Below, in pieces: positions 25,997-35,240 of a stretch of 64,000 bases of DNA. The stretch is from Anaerobaca sp035448545 (GTDB taxonomy: Bacteria > Planctomycetota > Phycisphaerae > Sedimentisphaerales > Anaerobacaceae): NCBI GenBank assembly GCA_035448545.1, contig DAOTJE010000001.1, positions 1-64,000 on the forward strand, in the 5' to 3' direction. The position numbers and the translations under genes are program-made. Below the pieces are notes generated by a model. The model ran no database searches. It was given only the letters and a program-made list of their open reading frames with translations, and was not told the origin of the DNA. Every line of letters starts with the position of its first letter. Position 1 is the first letter of the stretch.

Positions 25997-27814
25997 ATGA
26001 GCAAGAACGGCGAGTATATCGATCAATTTCTCCCGACGACGGCCGCAGAGCTGCACCGCAGGGGTTGGGACCAGGCGGACGTCATCCTGGTTACGGCTGA
26101 TGCGTACGTGGACCACCCGTCCTTCGGCGTGGCCTTGATCGGACGATGGCTCCAGAAGCTGGGCTATCGCGTCGCCGTGCTGGCCCAGCCCGACTGGCGA
26201 AGTGTCGAGCCGTTCCGGGCGTTGGGAAAACCCCGGCTGTTCTGGGGGATTACCAGCGGCTGTATCGATTCGCGGCTGAACGACTACGCGTCGCTGGGGC
26301 ACCGGCGCCGGCAGGACGTCTACAGTCCCGGCCGCGTCACGGGTCTGCGCCCGAGCCGGCCGCTGCTGGTCTACTCGGCCCGCGCCCGCGAGGCCTATCG
26401 CGATGTGCCCATCGTGCTCGGCGGGCTGGAAGCGAGTCTGCGGCGGCTCGTCCATTACGACTACATCGAGGACCAGCTCAAGCGGTCGGTGCTGGTTGAC
26501 GCCAAAGCGGATCTGCTGATCCATGGCATGGGCGAACGGGCCGTGGCCGAGGTTGCCGCCCGTCTGAACGCAGGTCGCCCAATCCACGAACTAACCGACA
26601 TTCCCGGCACCGCGTACATCGCCCACAAGGGGGTCGCCGTTCCTGACCACGCGGTGCGTCTGCCCTCGCTGTCACAGCAGAACGACGACAAGTCGCTGTT
26701 CATGACGGCCCATCAGCAATATCAGTTGCAGGCCGGACGGCAAGGGCGACCGGTCGTCCAGGAGCAGGACCCCGGCACGCTCGTGGTGATGCCGTCGGCC
26801 GAGCCGCTCCGCAGCGAAGAGCTGGATGCACTGTACGATTTGCCCTTCGCCCGCGCGTGGCATCCGCGATACGACCGCGACGGAGGTGTGCCCGCACTGG
26901 CGCCGGTGCAGTTCTCCATCACCACCCATCGCGGTTGCTTCGGCGGCTGCTCGTTCTGCTCGATCGGATGTCACCAGGGCAAACAGATCCGCTCGCGATC
27001 ACTGCCGTCCCTTCTGGCCGAAGCGGACCGGCTCCGCCGGCATCCGCAGTTTCGCGGCACGATCGAGGACCTGGGCGGGCCATCGGCCAACATGTACGGC
27101 ATGGACTGCGACGCGAGCGAGACGTGCGGGCGAGCCAGTTGCCTGTTTCCGACGCCTTGCCGGCGGGGCGGTTTCGACCACGGCCCGATACTCGAGATGA
27201 TGGAGGCCTTCGTCCGCTGGAGCCACAACGGATCGAAGCGAACCAATGTGTTCGTCGCGTCAGGCATCCGGCACGATCTGGCCCTGCAAAGCCGCGATTA
27301 CCTCGACATGCTCGTGAAGCACTTCGTTGGCGGCCATCTGAAGGTTGCGCCGGAGCACTACTGCGCCGACGTGCTGGACCGCATGGGCAAACCTCACTTC
27401 GAGGTGTTCGAGGAGTTCGAGCGGCGGTTCGCCGAGTCGTGCCGGCGGGTCGGCAAGGAGGCCTACCTCGTGCCGTACTTCATCAGCGCGCACCCGGCCT
27501 GCACGCCCGAGGACGCGCTGAAGCTTACCGAGTACCTCATATCCCGTTCGTGGCGGCCACGACAGGTTCAGGATTTCGTCCCGATCCCGCTGACGCTCTC
27601 GACGGCGATGTACGTCTGCGGCGTCGATGCCGCCGGACGCAAAATCCACGTCCCCACCTCCCGAAAGGAAAAGCGCCTGCAGGCCGCACTGATGCATTAC
27701 TACCAAAGCGGAAACCGAACCCTCCTCGCCGAATTCCTGCGAGACCGCCAGCGTCCCGACCTGCTCGCCGAGATCACCCGCCTCGCCACCCCCAAACCCC
27801 GCCGCAGGAAGTAG
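25997..27814 (+). CDS. YgiQ family radical SAM protein
   Basis: A 605-aa enzyme of the YgiQ/UPF0313 family. The N-terminal half is a cobalamin-binding-like region (for example VTADAYVDHPSFGVALIGRWL, about 32-52). The radical SAM cluster motif is CFGGCSFC (C314, C318, C321), which holds a 4Fe-4S cluster that cleaves S-adenosylmethionine. A later Cys-rich region (CDASETCGRASC...CRRGG, about 374-395) is also typical. Length is normal for the family (600-700 aa). The reaction is not known. Family members occur widely in anaerobes. The start is chosen at MSKNGEY because the upstream extension to 25952 crosses the TATAAT element. It is divergent from the sensor kinase pair. Confidence 0.9.
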   Translation: MSKNGEYIDQFLPTTAAELHRRGWDQADVILVTADAYVDHPSFGVALIGRWLQKLGYRVAVLAQPDWRSVEPFRALGKPRLFWGITSGCIDSRLNDYASLGHRRRQDVYSPGRVTGLRPSRPLLVYSARAREAYRDVPIVLGGLEASLRRLVHYDYIEDQLKRSVLVDAKADLLIHGMGERAVAEVAARLNAGRPIHELTDIPGTAYIAHKGVAVPDHAVRLPSLSQQNDDKSLFMTAHQQYQLQAGRQGRPVVQEQDPGTLVVMPSAEPLRSEELDALYDLPFARAWHPRYDRDGGVPALAPVQFSITTHRGCFGGCSFCSIGCHQGKQIRSRSLPSLLAEADRLRRHPQFRGTIEDLGGPSANMYGMDCDASETCGRASCLFPTPCRRGGFDHGPILEMMEAFVRWSHNGSKRTNVFVASGIRHDLALQSRDYLDMLVKHFVGGHLKVAPEHYCADVLDRMGKPHFEVFEEFERRFAESCRRVGKEAYLVPYFISAHPACTPEDALKLTEYLISRSWRPRQVQDFVPIPLTLSTAMYVCGVDAAGRKIHVPTSRKEKRLQAALMHYYQSGNRTLLAEFLRDRQRPDLLAEITRLATPKPRRRK

Positions 27815-27933
27815 CGCACGACGGCACGGCGGGCCTTGTGCATTTGCCGCTTTTCGGGTTTGATATGCGGCTGCTCGGTCGCGGTGGTCGCGACGGGGGC
27901 CAAAGGTCTTGGGCTGGCAAAGGGTTTCGGTGT

Positions 27934-28287
27934 ATGCGTGTGATTCTGACGACGACGCTGCTGCTGTGTTGCAGCAACATCTTCATGACGTTCGCCTGGT
28001 ACGGGCACCTGCGGTGCCTGTCACATCGGCCGTGGATCATCGCGGCGCTGGTGAGTTGGGGGATCGCGTTCTTCGAGTATCTGATCCAGGTGCCGGCCAA
28101 CCGGATCGGGCACACCGTGCTCAACGTCGGGCAGCTCAAGATCCTCCAGGAGGCCATCACGCTGACGATCTTCGTACCGTTTTCAATCCTTTACATGAAG
28201 GAGCAGGTGCGGCTGGACTACCTCTGGGCGGGCCTGTGCATCTTCGGCGCCGTCTTCTTCGTCTTCCGGCACAAGATCTTCGGTTGA
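27934..28287 (+). CDS. DUF486 family small membrane protein
   Basis: A 117-aa protein with four hydrophobic helices and the DUF486 hallmarks MTFAWYGHL (about 18-26), SWGIAFFEYLIQVPANRIG (about 41-59) and QLKILQEAITL (about 67-77). The family is distantly related to drug/metabolite transporters, and its role is unknown. The reading frame is open far upstream but overlaps ygiQ out of frame there. The ATG at 27934 with AAAGGG upstream gives the family-standard length. It is convergent with the sugar dehydrogenase gene and separated from it by a large hairpin. Confidence 0.88.
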   Translation: MRVILTTTLLLCCSNIFMTFAWYGHLRCLSHRPWIIAALVSWGIAFFEYLIQVPANRIGHTVLNVGQLKILQEAITLTIFVPFSILYMKEQVRLDYLWAGLCIFGAVFFVFRHKIFG

Positions 28288-28310
28288 GCGTTGCCTCCAA
28301 GCCCTCGGTC

Positions 28311-28355
28311 GGCAAGGACGCTCGCGTTTTTCAGGCCGTGACGAGCGTCCCTGCC
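28311..28355. terminator. Long imperfect palindrome between convergent genes
   Basis: GGCAAGGACGCTCG (28311-28324) pairs with CGAGCGTCCCTGCC (28342-28355), 13 of 14 positions matching, with TTTTT in the loop. It can serve as a bidirectional terminator and could also be a REP-type repeat. Confidence 0.6.
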
Positions 28356-28377
28356 GTGGTTTGTCCCGCTGTCTGTG

Positions 28378-30174
28378 CTACGGATCGGGGGCCGCGACGA
28401 TCTTGAACACGACCCCCGTATTGCCATAGGGTCCCAGCGCAGTGCTGGCCAGAACATAGACCTCGCCGTCGCGGTCCTGCCCCATCCCCTTGACGAACAG
28501 GCCGAGAGGCTGCTGTTCGTTGCCGACCAACAGCTCCGCGATCTGTCCGGACCAGAGGTCGGCGACGAAGAGCCTTCCCTGGGGCGCGCTGAACGCGCGC
28601 GAGAAGTCGCCGAACACGTACATCGCCCGCAACGGAGGCACCTGCGTTCCGAAGTACAGGAACCCGCCGACCACCGCCAGGCCGTCGTCGTGGTCGTACT
28701 GGGCCGCCGGATCGATCAGAGCCGCATCCTCGAACGGCATGCCGACCGCGATATCCTCGGGATCGAAGAGGAAGTCACCCTCTTTGATCTTCCAGCCGTA
28801 ATTGCCGCCTTTGCGCACGATGTTGATCTCTTCGACGTGGCTCTGTCCGACGTCCGCGACGATCAGCGCGCCGGTGAGGGTGTCGAAGCTGAAGCGGTAC
28901 GGGTTGCGGAAGCCGTACGCGAAGATCTCATCGACGCCGTCGATGCCGACGAATTCATTGTCCCAGGGGATGCGATACTGCCCGTTGGCGCTTGCGGCGT
29001 TGCGGCTGTCGGGCGTCGAGGCCGGCGGCAAGGGATCGATCCGCAGGATGCTCCCGTGAACGGTGTGGATGTTCTGGCCGTTGCCGTCGGGACCGTGGCC
29101 CGCTCCGGCGTCGTTGGCGGCGCCCCCATCGCCCAAGGCGATGTAGAGATAGCCATCCGGGCCGAAGGCGAGATAGCCGCCGTTGTGGTTGAACTGCGGC
29201 TGATCGATGCGCAGCACCACACGGGCGCTGCTCGGATCGACCACATTCTGTACCCGTGCCAACTGCCACTCGGTGACGACGCTCTGGTGATTCACCTCCT
29301 CGGAAGCCAGGTCCAGGGTGAAGTCGGCAGGTCCGCCAACCGGCTCGCTGGTGTAGGTGTACAGCGTGCGGTAGCCGGGGCTGCTCGGGTCGGCGAATCC
29401 CGGATGGAACGCCAGGCCCAGGAGGCCTCGTTCGTCGTAGTCGTCCTCATCGAAGCTGCCGAGGATGCCCAAAGGCTGGACGAGGCGGTCTCGCACGTCG
29501 AGGAAGGGCGTTTCGAGTAGCTGTCCTTGCTCGATAGTCCGGATCAGGCCGGCCTGATCGACAACGTACAGCCGTCCGGCGACGGACGGGTCAGGCTGGA
29601 GGTCCACGGGGACGATCAGACCCGCAGCGACGGTTTGCAGGTCGATTCGGATGGGCGACGGCTGGATGGTGTCGGCCAGGGGCAGACCGGTAACGGTGAA
29701 ATCGCCTCGCATCTCCATGAAATGCGGCCTGCACCGATAGCCCGGCGTGCGGCCTGATTCGGTCATCGCCTGGTACAACTCACGGGTCAGCGTGAACGCG
29801 ATCGTCCCTCGATTGTCGTCCTGCCAGCGGACCTTCGCATCGGATTCGAACGGCCCGGCGATCGCCATCGACAGCAGCACCTTGTCCTGCGCCGGCGAGG
29901 GGGATTTGGCGATGACCTCGAACGGGTGCATCATGTAATCGGTCACCTTGACTTGGTATCGTTTGCCCAACGCCAGGGGCAACGTCGGGTCCGCGCTGCC
30001 GATCGCGCCGAATTCGATGCCGGCCGGCGTGAACGCGTCCAGCCGGTACGAAGACGACCCGATCGCGCCGAACGTCCAGGCCACGTCGGGCGCCTGAGCC
30101 TGCGCCGAGGCGCCGGCCAGGAAGAACAACGCTGCCAATGCGACCCCCATGCTCTCGATTCGCAATCTTGCCAT
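28378..30174 (-). CDS. Secreted cupredoxin-like / glucose-sorbosone dehydrogenase fusion
   Basis: A 598-aa exported protein with a signal peptide (about 1-27). Residues 30-165 look like a cupredoxin: H83 in MMHPFEV and a C-terminal cluster YRCRPHFMEMRGDFTV with C148, H151 and M153/M155. The Met spacing differs from the classical C-x2-H-x4-M. Residues about 170-595 are a six-bladed GSDH propeller that in this family uses PQQ to oxidise sugars. Landmarks are GLLGLAFHPGF, FNHNGGYLAFGPDGYLYIALGDGG, GQNIHTVHGSILRIDP, YGFRNPYRFSFD and GGNYGWKIKEG. Fusion to a copper-type electron carrier would let sugar oxidation feed an electron chain (inference). GAAGGGAGG precedes the ATG. It may be co-transcribed with the GH32 gene upstream. 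Confidence 0.88.
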   Translation of the reverse strand: MARLRIESMGVALAALFFLAGASAQAQAPDVAWTFGAIGSSSYRLDAFTPAGIEFGAIGSADPTLPLALGKRYQVKVTDYMMHPFEVIAKSPSPAQDKVLLSMAIAGPFESDAKVRWQDDNRGTIAFTLTRELYQAMTESGRTPGYRCRPHFMEMRGDFTVTGLPLADTIQPSPIRIDLQTVAAGLIVPVDLQPDPSVAGRLYVVDQAGLIRTIEQGQLLETPFLDVRDRLVQPLGILGSFDEDDYDERGLLGLAFHPGFADPSSPGYRTLYTYTSEPVGGPADFTLDLASEEVNHQSVVTEWQLARVQNVVDPSSARVVLRIDQPQFNHNGGYLAFGPDGYLYIALGDGGAANDAGAGHGPDGNGQNIHTVHGSILRIDPLPPASTPDSRNAASANGQYRIPWDNEFVGIDGVDEIFAYGFRNPYRFSFDTLTGALIVADVGQSHVEEINIVRKGGNYGWKIKEGDFLFDPEDIAVGMPFEDAALIDPAAQYDHDDGLAVVGGFLYFGTQVPPLRAMYVFGDFSRAFSAPQGRLFVADLWSGQIAELLVGNEQQPLGLFVKGMGQDRDGEVYVLASTALGPYGNTGVVFKIVAAPDP

Positions 30175-30390
30175 GATTCATGCCTCCCTTCGCGCCAGAT
30201 TGACCGGCGTAGAACGAAACATTGTCAACGGTCTTAATATCAGACTTGTTTGATCCTACTTGTCAGGAGCATTTCCAGTTCAACGGTTCGAAGGGATCAT
30301 GCGAAATAAAGCGCAGAGTTTGCCGGCGAAGAATCCCCGGTGATTCTTCCGGTGTATATGCCAAGTGCCAGGCGGGACGATGACTCGGGC

Positions 30391-32505
30391 CTATGGCCAG
30401 ATCGAGGCGATCTCGAAGACTTCGAGCGAGTGGACGGTGATCGGAGCGCCCTCGCAGAAGAAGCCCAGGGACCGGTTCTCGTCAGTAAACTTCACGCCCA
30501 TCGGCATATAGACCCGGCCGTCGTTGGCGAAGATCTCGATCGAGGTGCGATCGACCAGCACGTCCAGCGCGATCTTGCCGTCCTCGGGCGACAGCGGGGC
30601 GGTCTTGTCCAGGCACGAGAGCTGGTTCTTCTTCGGCTCGAGAACGATGCGAACACCGCGAATGTCCAGGGTCACGCGCTGCGCCTCGCCCGCCTCGAAC
30701 CGGGCGCGGACGCGAAACAACTCGCCCTTGACGCCGGAGAGCAGGTCCTTTCGCGGCGCCAGTTTCTGGTTAGTCCAGCCACGATGCGGCTCCTGGAGCT
30801 TCTCGATCTCCCGGACGGGTGCCGCGAACAGACGCGGCCCTTCCTCCGTCATTCGAAGCGTCAGCTCGACCGGGAACAGCATCATCTGGTTGAACGGCAT
30901 ACCAGGCATCTCGACCCGACCCCAGGCGATCTGGATGCGCCGTCCATCCTCCGGCGGGATGTCGCTGTACGTCTGCGAGGCGTAGAAGCAGTTGCCGTGG
31001 CTGAATCTGATCTTGTCCGATTCGGGCGTGAAGGTCTTGCCGTCGAACGCGCCGATCCGGTAATCGCCGTCGGCGGCGTAGAGGACCCATCGCTTGTTGT
31101 CCGCCTTGCCGTCGACCGGCAGCTCGAAGATCTCGGGGCATTCAAAGAAGCCCTCGATCCGGCTGGTGCACTGCCAACTCTTGAGATCGTCGGAGGTGTA
31201 GAACGCAATGGCGCGCTTCTCGTCGGCCTCGTCATAGAGCGCCATGACCCAGTGCCCGCCGGGCTCGTACCAGATGACCTTCGGATCGCGTCCCTGGTGC
31301 TTGACGACCGGATTGCCCTCGTACTCGGTGAAGGTCAGTCCGCCATCGTTGCTGTAGACGATGCACTCGCCCCGCCCCGTGCTGGTGTAGGCGGCCACGA
31401 TGGGCGGCTCGTCACCTTTCTGAAAGCCGGCGGTGTTGTTCACGTCGACTACGGCGCTGCCCGAGAAGCACCAGTCGCCAAACTGCTGCGGATACAGCGC
31501 GATCGGAAGCTCGGTCCAATGGACCAGGTCGGCGCTGACGGCGTGGCCCCAGTGCATGTTGCCCCACTGGATGCCGTAGGGATTGTGCTGGTAATAGAGG
31601 TGGTATTGGCCGTTGTGGAAGACCAGGCCGTTGGAGTCGTTGTTCCAGCCCCGTCGCGACGTGAAATGAAACTGCGGCCGAAGCTTCTCGCGGTACAGGT
31701 TCTCGGCGCCTCGAATCTCGTCGGCCTGGCCGATGAGGTGCAGGCCGCGTGAGGAACGAGGCAGCCCGTCCACCTCGATGACGGCCGTCTTGCCCTGGAA
31801 GGCACTGATGTCCAGGAAGACCCAGAAGTCCGGGCTCACGTCGGCCAGCTCGATCTCGAATTCGCGGACGACACGCTCGTCGATCACGACCCGGGCACGG
31901 CGCTTCGCGGCGCCGTTCTTGACCGGGAAGTTGAGGTATCGCGCGCCGAGCAGAAGCTCTTTGCTCTGGTCGAAGTCGCTCTGCGAGTTGCTCTGGAAGA
32001 TGTGATCGACGGTGATGTGGCCCCAGAGGCGCGTGTGATTGTCTATGATGCGAAGCTGTGCGGTCTTGCCCACGAGGTCGGAGACGTCCCAGGACCTTGC
32101 GGTCAATCGCTCGGAGCCTCCGGGGCGGTTGTTGCGCCCGGTGGCCGTGCGGACCATCCTGCCGTCGACGATCAGGTCCATGCAGGTCAGGCGGGGATAG
32201 CCGCCACCGCCGATCAGGAAGTGAATGTAGCGGCGCTCGATCCGGAACGGCGGCGAGGTCAGTGTGCCTGTCGATGCGTCGCGGTCGCGAAAGCTGTTGA
32301 CCAGACCGTGGCCCACAAAGCCGGTCACCGCCAACTGCCCGGGCAACGTGCCTCGGGCCGGAGCGTTGCCGAACGCATCGCCCGTGGCCTCCCAGCCGGC
32401 GTAGTCGTCGGCCTCGAAATCGCAGATGAGAAGATCCGGTTCATGTGCTCCCTGGCACAGGGCGGCCCAGAGCACCGGCAGGAGAACCAATGTCCACCGT
32501 CGCAT
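30391..32505 (-). CDS. Secreted glycoside hydrolase family 32 enzyme with N-terminal beta-sandwich
   Basis: A 704-aa exported enzyme of the fructan hydrolase family (levanase, inulinase, invertase). The signal peptide is residues 1-20. Residues about 25-270 form an extra beta-sandwich (CDFEADDYAGWEATGDAFG...), probably carbohydrate binding. The five-bladed GH32 domain spans about 280-560 and has all three acids: WNNDSNG (nucleophile D290), RDPK (D407) and ECPEIF (acid/base E455). A C-terminal sandwich (about 575-704) completes the family layout. WNNDSNG varies from the usual WMNDPNG but keeps the Asp. AAAGGA precedes the ATG at 32505. The frame open to 32625 has no ribosome site. It likely releases fructose outside the cytoplasm for uptake or oxidation. 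Confidence 0.9.
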   Translation of the reverse strand: MRRWTLVLLPVLWAALCQGAHEPDLLICDFEADDYAGWEATGDAFGNAPARGTLPGQLAVTGFVGHGLVNSFRDRDASTGTLTSPPFRIERRYIHFLIGGGGYPRLTCMDLIVDGRMVRTATGRNNRPGGSERLTARSWDVSDLVGKTAQLRIIDNHTRLWGHITVDHIFQSNSQSDFDQSKELLLGARYLNFPVKNGAAKRRARVVIDERVVREFEIELADVSPDFWVFLDISAFQGKTAVIEVDGLPRSSRGLHLIGQADEIRGAENLYREKLRPQFHFTSRRGWNNDSNGLVFHNGQYHLYYQHNPYGIQWGNMHWGHAVSADLVHWTELPIALYPQQFGDWCFSGSAVVDVNNTAGFQKGDEPPIVAAYTSTGRGECIVYSNDGGLTFTEYEGNPVVKHQGRDPKVIWYEPGGHWVMALYDEADEKRAIAFYTSDDLKSWQCTSRIEGFFECPEIFELPVDGKADNKRWVLYAADGDYRIGAFDGKTFTPESDKIRFSHGNCFYASQTYSDIPPEDGRRIQIAWGRVEMPGMPFNQMMLFPVELTLRMTEEGPRLFAAPVREIEKLQEPHRGWTNQKLAPRKDLLSGVKGELFRVRARFEAGEAQRVTLDIRGVRIVLEPKKNQLSCLDKTAPLSPEDGKIALDVLVDRTSIEIFANDGRVYMPMGVKFTDENRSLGFFCEGAPITVHSLEVFEIASIWP

Positions 32506-32682
32506 CGCAGCGTCCTTTCCCCTTGCGGTCACCACTGTGTTTGGCGGACCCGCCTTCGGGCCGTTCGCATCCTGCGTCACCCGGGCGGGTCCGGTGGAAG
32601 GATTATCCGGGTTTTCTCTCGCCAAGGCAAGGTTCTGAAAAGACAGAATCCATGACGATGTGGCGGCAACACGATTTCATCC

Positions 32683-32711
32683 TTGTGTTCGTCAGGCATC
32701 TGCAGCATAAA
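32683..32711 (+). promoter_or_regulatory. Possible promoter for the EamA transporter
   Basis: TTGTGT (32683-32688), a 17-bp spacer and CATAAA (32706-32711) lie 34 bp before the start codon. The match is moderate. Confidence 0.4.
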
Positions 32712-32745
32712 GGGTCGGGACCGTTCGGCAGTCTCGTGACGTGAT

Positions 32746-33603
32746 ATGCAGCCCAGGAAGGTCAGTCTCATTCAGCTCAATATTGCCGTCCTGATGTGGG
32801 GCGGCACCGCGATGTTCGCCAAGGGCATCGCGCTGCCCGTGCCGCACATCATCTGCCTGCGGTCGCTGATCGGGGCGGCGGCGCTGGTGGCCATGCTCGC
32901 GACCCTGCGAAGGCCGCTGAAGGTCAACGGGGGCCGGCACTACGGGCTGATGCTCACGCTCGGATTGCTGCTCTGCGCCCACTGGCTGACCTACTTCAAG
33001 GCACTGAAGGTCTCCACCGCCGCGGTGGCGATCCTGTCGCTGCACACCTATCCCGTGATCACGGCGATCATCGAGCCGTTCCTCTTCTCTGAGCGTCTGC
33101 GAAAGTCGGACGTCCTCCTGGCGGTGGTGGTCTTCCTCGGGATTGTGATTATGACGCCCACAATGAGCCTGTCGGACGCGACGACCCGGGGAATTGTGCT
33201 GGGGGTGATCTCCGGCCTGTTCTTCATGGCCCGCAATCTGCTGACGCGCAAGTACGTGCATCAGTACACCGGCAGCGTGCTGATGTTCTGGCAGATGCTC
33301 GTGACAGGAGTGGTGCTTGTGCCCTGGCTGTTCATCGAGCCGGTGGCCTGGACGCCCGGCGCGGGCGGCCTGCTGCTCCTGCTGGGCGTGGTCTTCACGG
33401 CGGTTCCGCACACCCTGTTCTCCGCCAGCTTCAAACACCTCAGTGCCAAGACGGTCGGGATCATCGCGACGCTGCTGCCGTTCTACGCGGCGTTCTTCGG
33501 CTACCTGATCCACGACGAAACCCTGGCACTGCGCACCGTGGTGGGCGGCTCGGTCATCCTGGCGGCCGTCGCCTTCGAGACGGTACGAAGCGTCCGCATA
33601 TAG
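32746..33603 (+). CDS. EamA/DMT superfamily transporter
   Basis: A 285-aa membrane protein with ten predicted helices arranged as two EamA repeats. Repeat one is about 5-135, with WGGTAMFAKGIALPVPHIICLRSLIGAAAL. Repeat two is about 145-280, ending in GGSVILAAVAFETVRS. Family members export metabolites such as amino acids or nucleosides, or import sugars, and the substrate cannot be told here. The start codon has no clear ribosome site. Length and topology are standard. Confidence 0.88.
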   Translation: MQPRKVSLIQLNIAVLMWGGTAMFAKGIALPVPHIICLRSLIGAAALVAMLATLRRPLKVNGGRHYGLMLTLGLLLCAHWLTYFKALKVSTAAVAILSLHTYPVITAIIEPFLFSERLRKSDVLLAVVVFLGIVIMTPTMSLSDATTRGIVLGVISGLFFMARNLLTRKYVHQYTGSVLMFWQMLVTGVVLVPWLFIEPVAWTPGAGGLLLLLGVVFTAVPHTLFSASFKHLSAKTVGIIATLLPFYAAFFGYLIHDETLALRTVVGGSVILAAVAFETVRSVRI

Positions 33604-33711
33604 TCGGTTGGGGGTGGCGGTCGCCAGGGCAGGCCGGTACAATATCCCGGCGGTCCGCGCCACAGGGCGCCGAATCGAGGCAAGTGTCGGTTCTTCTAAA
33701 GGAGCAAGGAA

Positions 33712-34404
33712 ATGAAGAAGGCAGTGGTGTTGGCGGTGGTCGGTGGCAGTCTCCTGTTGTCGTCATGCACTCAAAACCTCGCCGTGCCGCCGAAGACGCA
33801 CCCGAAGGTCAGCTCGTGGAACGACCTGTTTGCCCCCGACCTGTCCAATGCGACGTACCCCGAGGGGGTTTGGACGTTCGAGAACGGTATCCTCACTGCC
33901 AGCAAGGACGAGGCGATCTGGACGAAGAAGGAGTACGACAACTTCATCCTCGACCTGGAATTCAAGACCGCCGAAGGCACCAACAGCGGTGTGATCGTCT
34001 ACTGCACCGATATGCAGAACTGGATTCCCAACTCCGTGGAGATCCAGATCGCCGATGATTTCTCGCAGGAGTGGGCCAAGCAGCCAGCCACGTGGCACTG
34101 CGGTGCGATCTTCGGCCACCTGGCGCCGACCAAGAGCATGGTCAAGAGGCCCGGCGAGTGGAACCGTATGACTGTTACCTGCCGTGATCAGATGATCTAC
34201 GTCATGCTCAACGGGGAGATGGTCTCGGTCATGAACATGGCTTTGTGGACCAGTGCCAAGACCAACCCGGACGGCAGCGAGATCCCGTCCTGGCTGAGCA
34301 CGCCCTTGGCCGAGCTGCCTACGCATGGCCACATCGGGCTCCAGGGCAAGCACGCCGGTGCGCCGATCTACTTCCGCAACATGAAGATCAGGGAAATCGA
34401 CTGA
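33712..34404 (+). CDS. DUF1080 (3-keto-disaccharide hydrolase-like) lipoprotein
   Basis: A 230-aa predicted lipoprotein (MKKAVVLAVVGGSLLLSSC, lipobox LSSC). The mature part is a concanavalin-like beta-sandwich of the DUF1080 family with GVWTFENGILTASKDEAIWT, YDNFILDLEFKTAEGTNSGV, EWNRMTVTC and HIGLQGKHAGAPIYFRNMKI. DUF1080 proteins are greatly expanded in Planctomycetota. Some hydrolyse 3-keto-glycosides or bind glycans. AAAGGAG precedes the ATG. It fits with the Gfo/Idh/MocA oxidoreductases elsewhere in the window, which in other bacteria produce 3-keto sugars (inference across unlinked genes). Confidence 0.88.
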   Translation: MKKAVVLAVVGGSLLLSSCTQNLAVPPKTHPKVSSWNDLFAPDLSNATYPEGVWTFENGILTASKDEAIWTKKEYDNFILDLEFKTAEGTNSGVIVYCTDMQNWIPNSVEIQIADDFSQEWAKQPATWHCGAIFGHLAPTKSMVKRPGEWNRMTVTCRDQMIYVMLNGEMVSVMNMALWTSAKTNPDGSEIPSWLSTPLAELPTHGHIGLQGKHAGAPIYFRNMKIREID

Positions 34405-34450
34405 TGCCGCCCGCTCACCTTCTTTGCCGAAAATCAGGGAATTCCCCTCT

Positions 34451-34479
34451 TTGCGTCGTCTCGGCCGGGGCGTTAGTAT
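34451..34479 (+). promoter_or_regulatory. Sigma70-like promoter for bacterioferritin
   Basis: TTGCGT (34451-34456), a 17-bp spacer and TAGTAT (34474-34479) lie 72 bp before the start codon at 34552. Confidence 0.5.
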
Positions 34480-34551
34480 CGCGTGCGTGGTTATGTCCGA
34501 GAACTGCCCGCGGGGGCAGATGAGATATCACAGGTAAGGAGAGAAACACCG

Positions 34552-35019
34552 ATGAAGGGAAACGAGAAAGTCATTGCGGCGCTCGATGCCCGGCTGGCCG
34601 ACGAGTTGACCGCGATCAACCAGTACATGGTTCACTCCGAAATGTGCGAGAACTGGGGCTATGGACGTCTTCACGAAGCCATTCAGAAGCGGGCCATCGC
34701 TGAGATGAAACACGCCGAAAAGCTCATCGAGCGGATCCTGTTCCTCGAAGGCCAGCCTACGGTCAGCAAGCTGAACAAGATCAGCATCGGCTCCGACGTG
34801 GAGAAGCAGCTCAAGAACGACTGGAAGGCGGAAGAGGCCGCCATCAAGGATTACAACGCCGATATCCAGTTGGCCGGCGACGCCGGGGACCACGGCACGC
34901 GCGAGCTGCTGGTGTCGATTCTCCGCGAGGAAGAAGAGCATATCGACTGGATCGAGGTGCAGCTCGACCAGATCAAGCAGATCGGCTTCCAGAACTACCT
35001 GATCGAGCAGATGGAGTAG
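34552..35019 (+). CDS. bfr: Bacterioferritin
   Basis: A 155-aa iron-storage protein that lines up over its whole length with E. coli Bfr. All ferroxidase ligands are in the expected places: E18, E51, H54, E94, E127 and H130, and the haem-binding M52 is present. The subunit forms 24-mers that oxidise Fe2+ and store it as a mineral core, also protecting against peroxide. The start is fixed by AAGGAGA before ATGAAGGG. The frame opens earlier at 34483 without support. It appears to be transcribed alone. Confidence 0.97.
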   Translation: MKGNEKVIAALDARLADELTAINQYMVHSEMCENWGYGRLHEAIQKRAIAEMKHAEKLIERILFLEGQPTVSKLNKISIGSDVEKQLKNDWKAEEAAIKDYNADIQLAGDAGDHGTRELLVSILREEEEHIDWIEVQLDQIKQIGFQNYLIEQME

Positions 35020-35240
35020 GGGCGAATCCTCTACTGGCGCCTACCGCAGAAGTACGTACGAGCGGACGCGTCGCTGCGCGGGGGGTGGTTTTTGCGCCTT
35101 GCATACCCCGGTACGGGAGATAAGGTGCGCTGCGGGACGTACGTCTGTCTCCTGCCGGATTGCCGCTGCACACAGGAGCACCGCGTAGGGCGGGATGCGT
35201 CTTCCGCTGTTGTCCTGTTGTAGGCGAGGAGTTACGCAAT

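Noticed and set aside
26857..27933. Long N-terminal extension of the DUF486 protein
   Set aside because: It overlaps ygiQ out of frame. The DUF486 family length fits the ATG at 27934.
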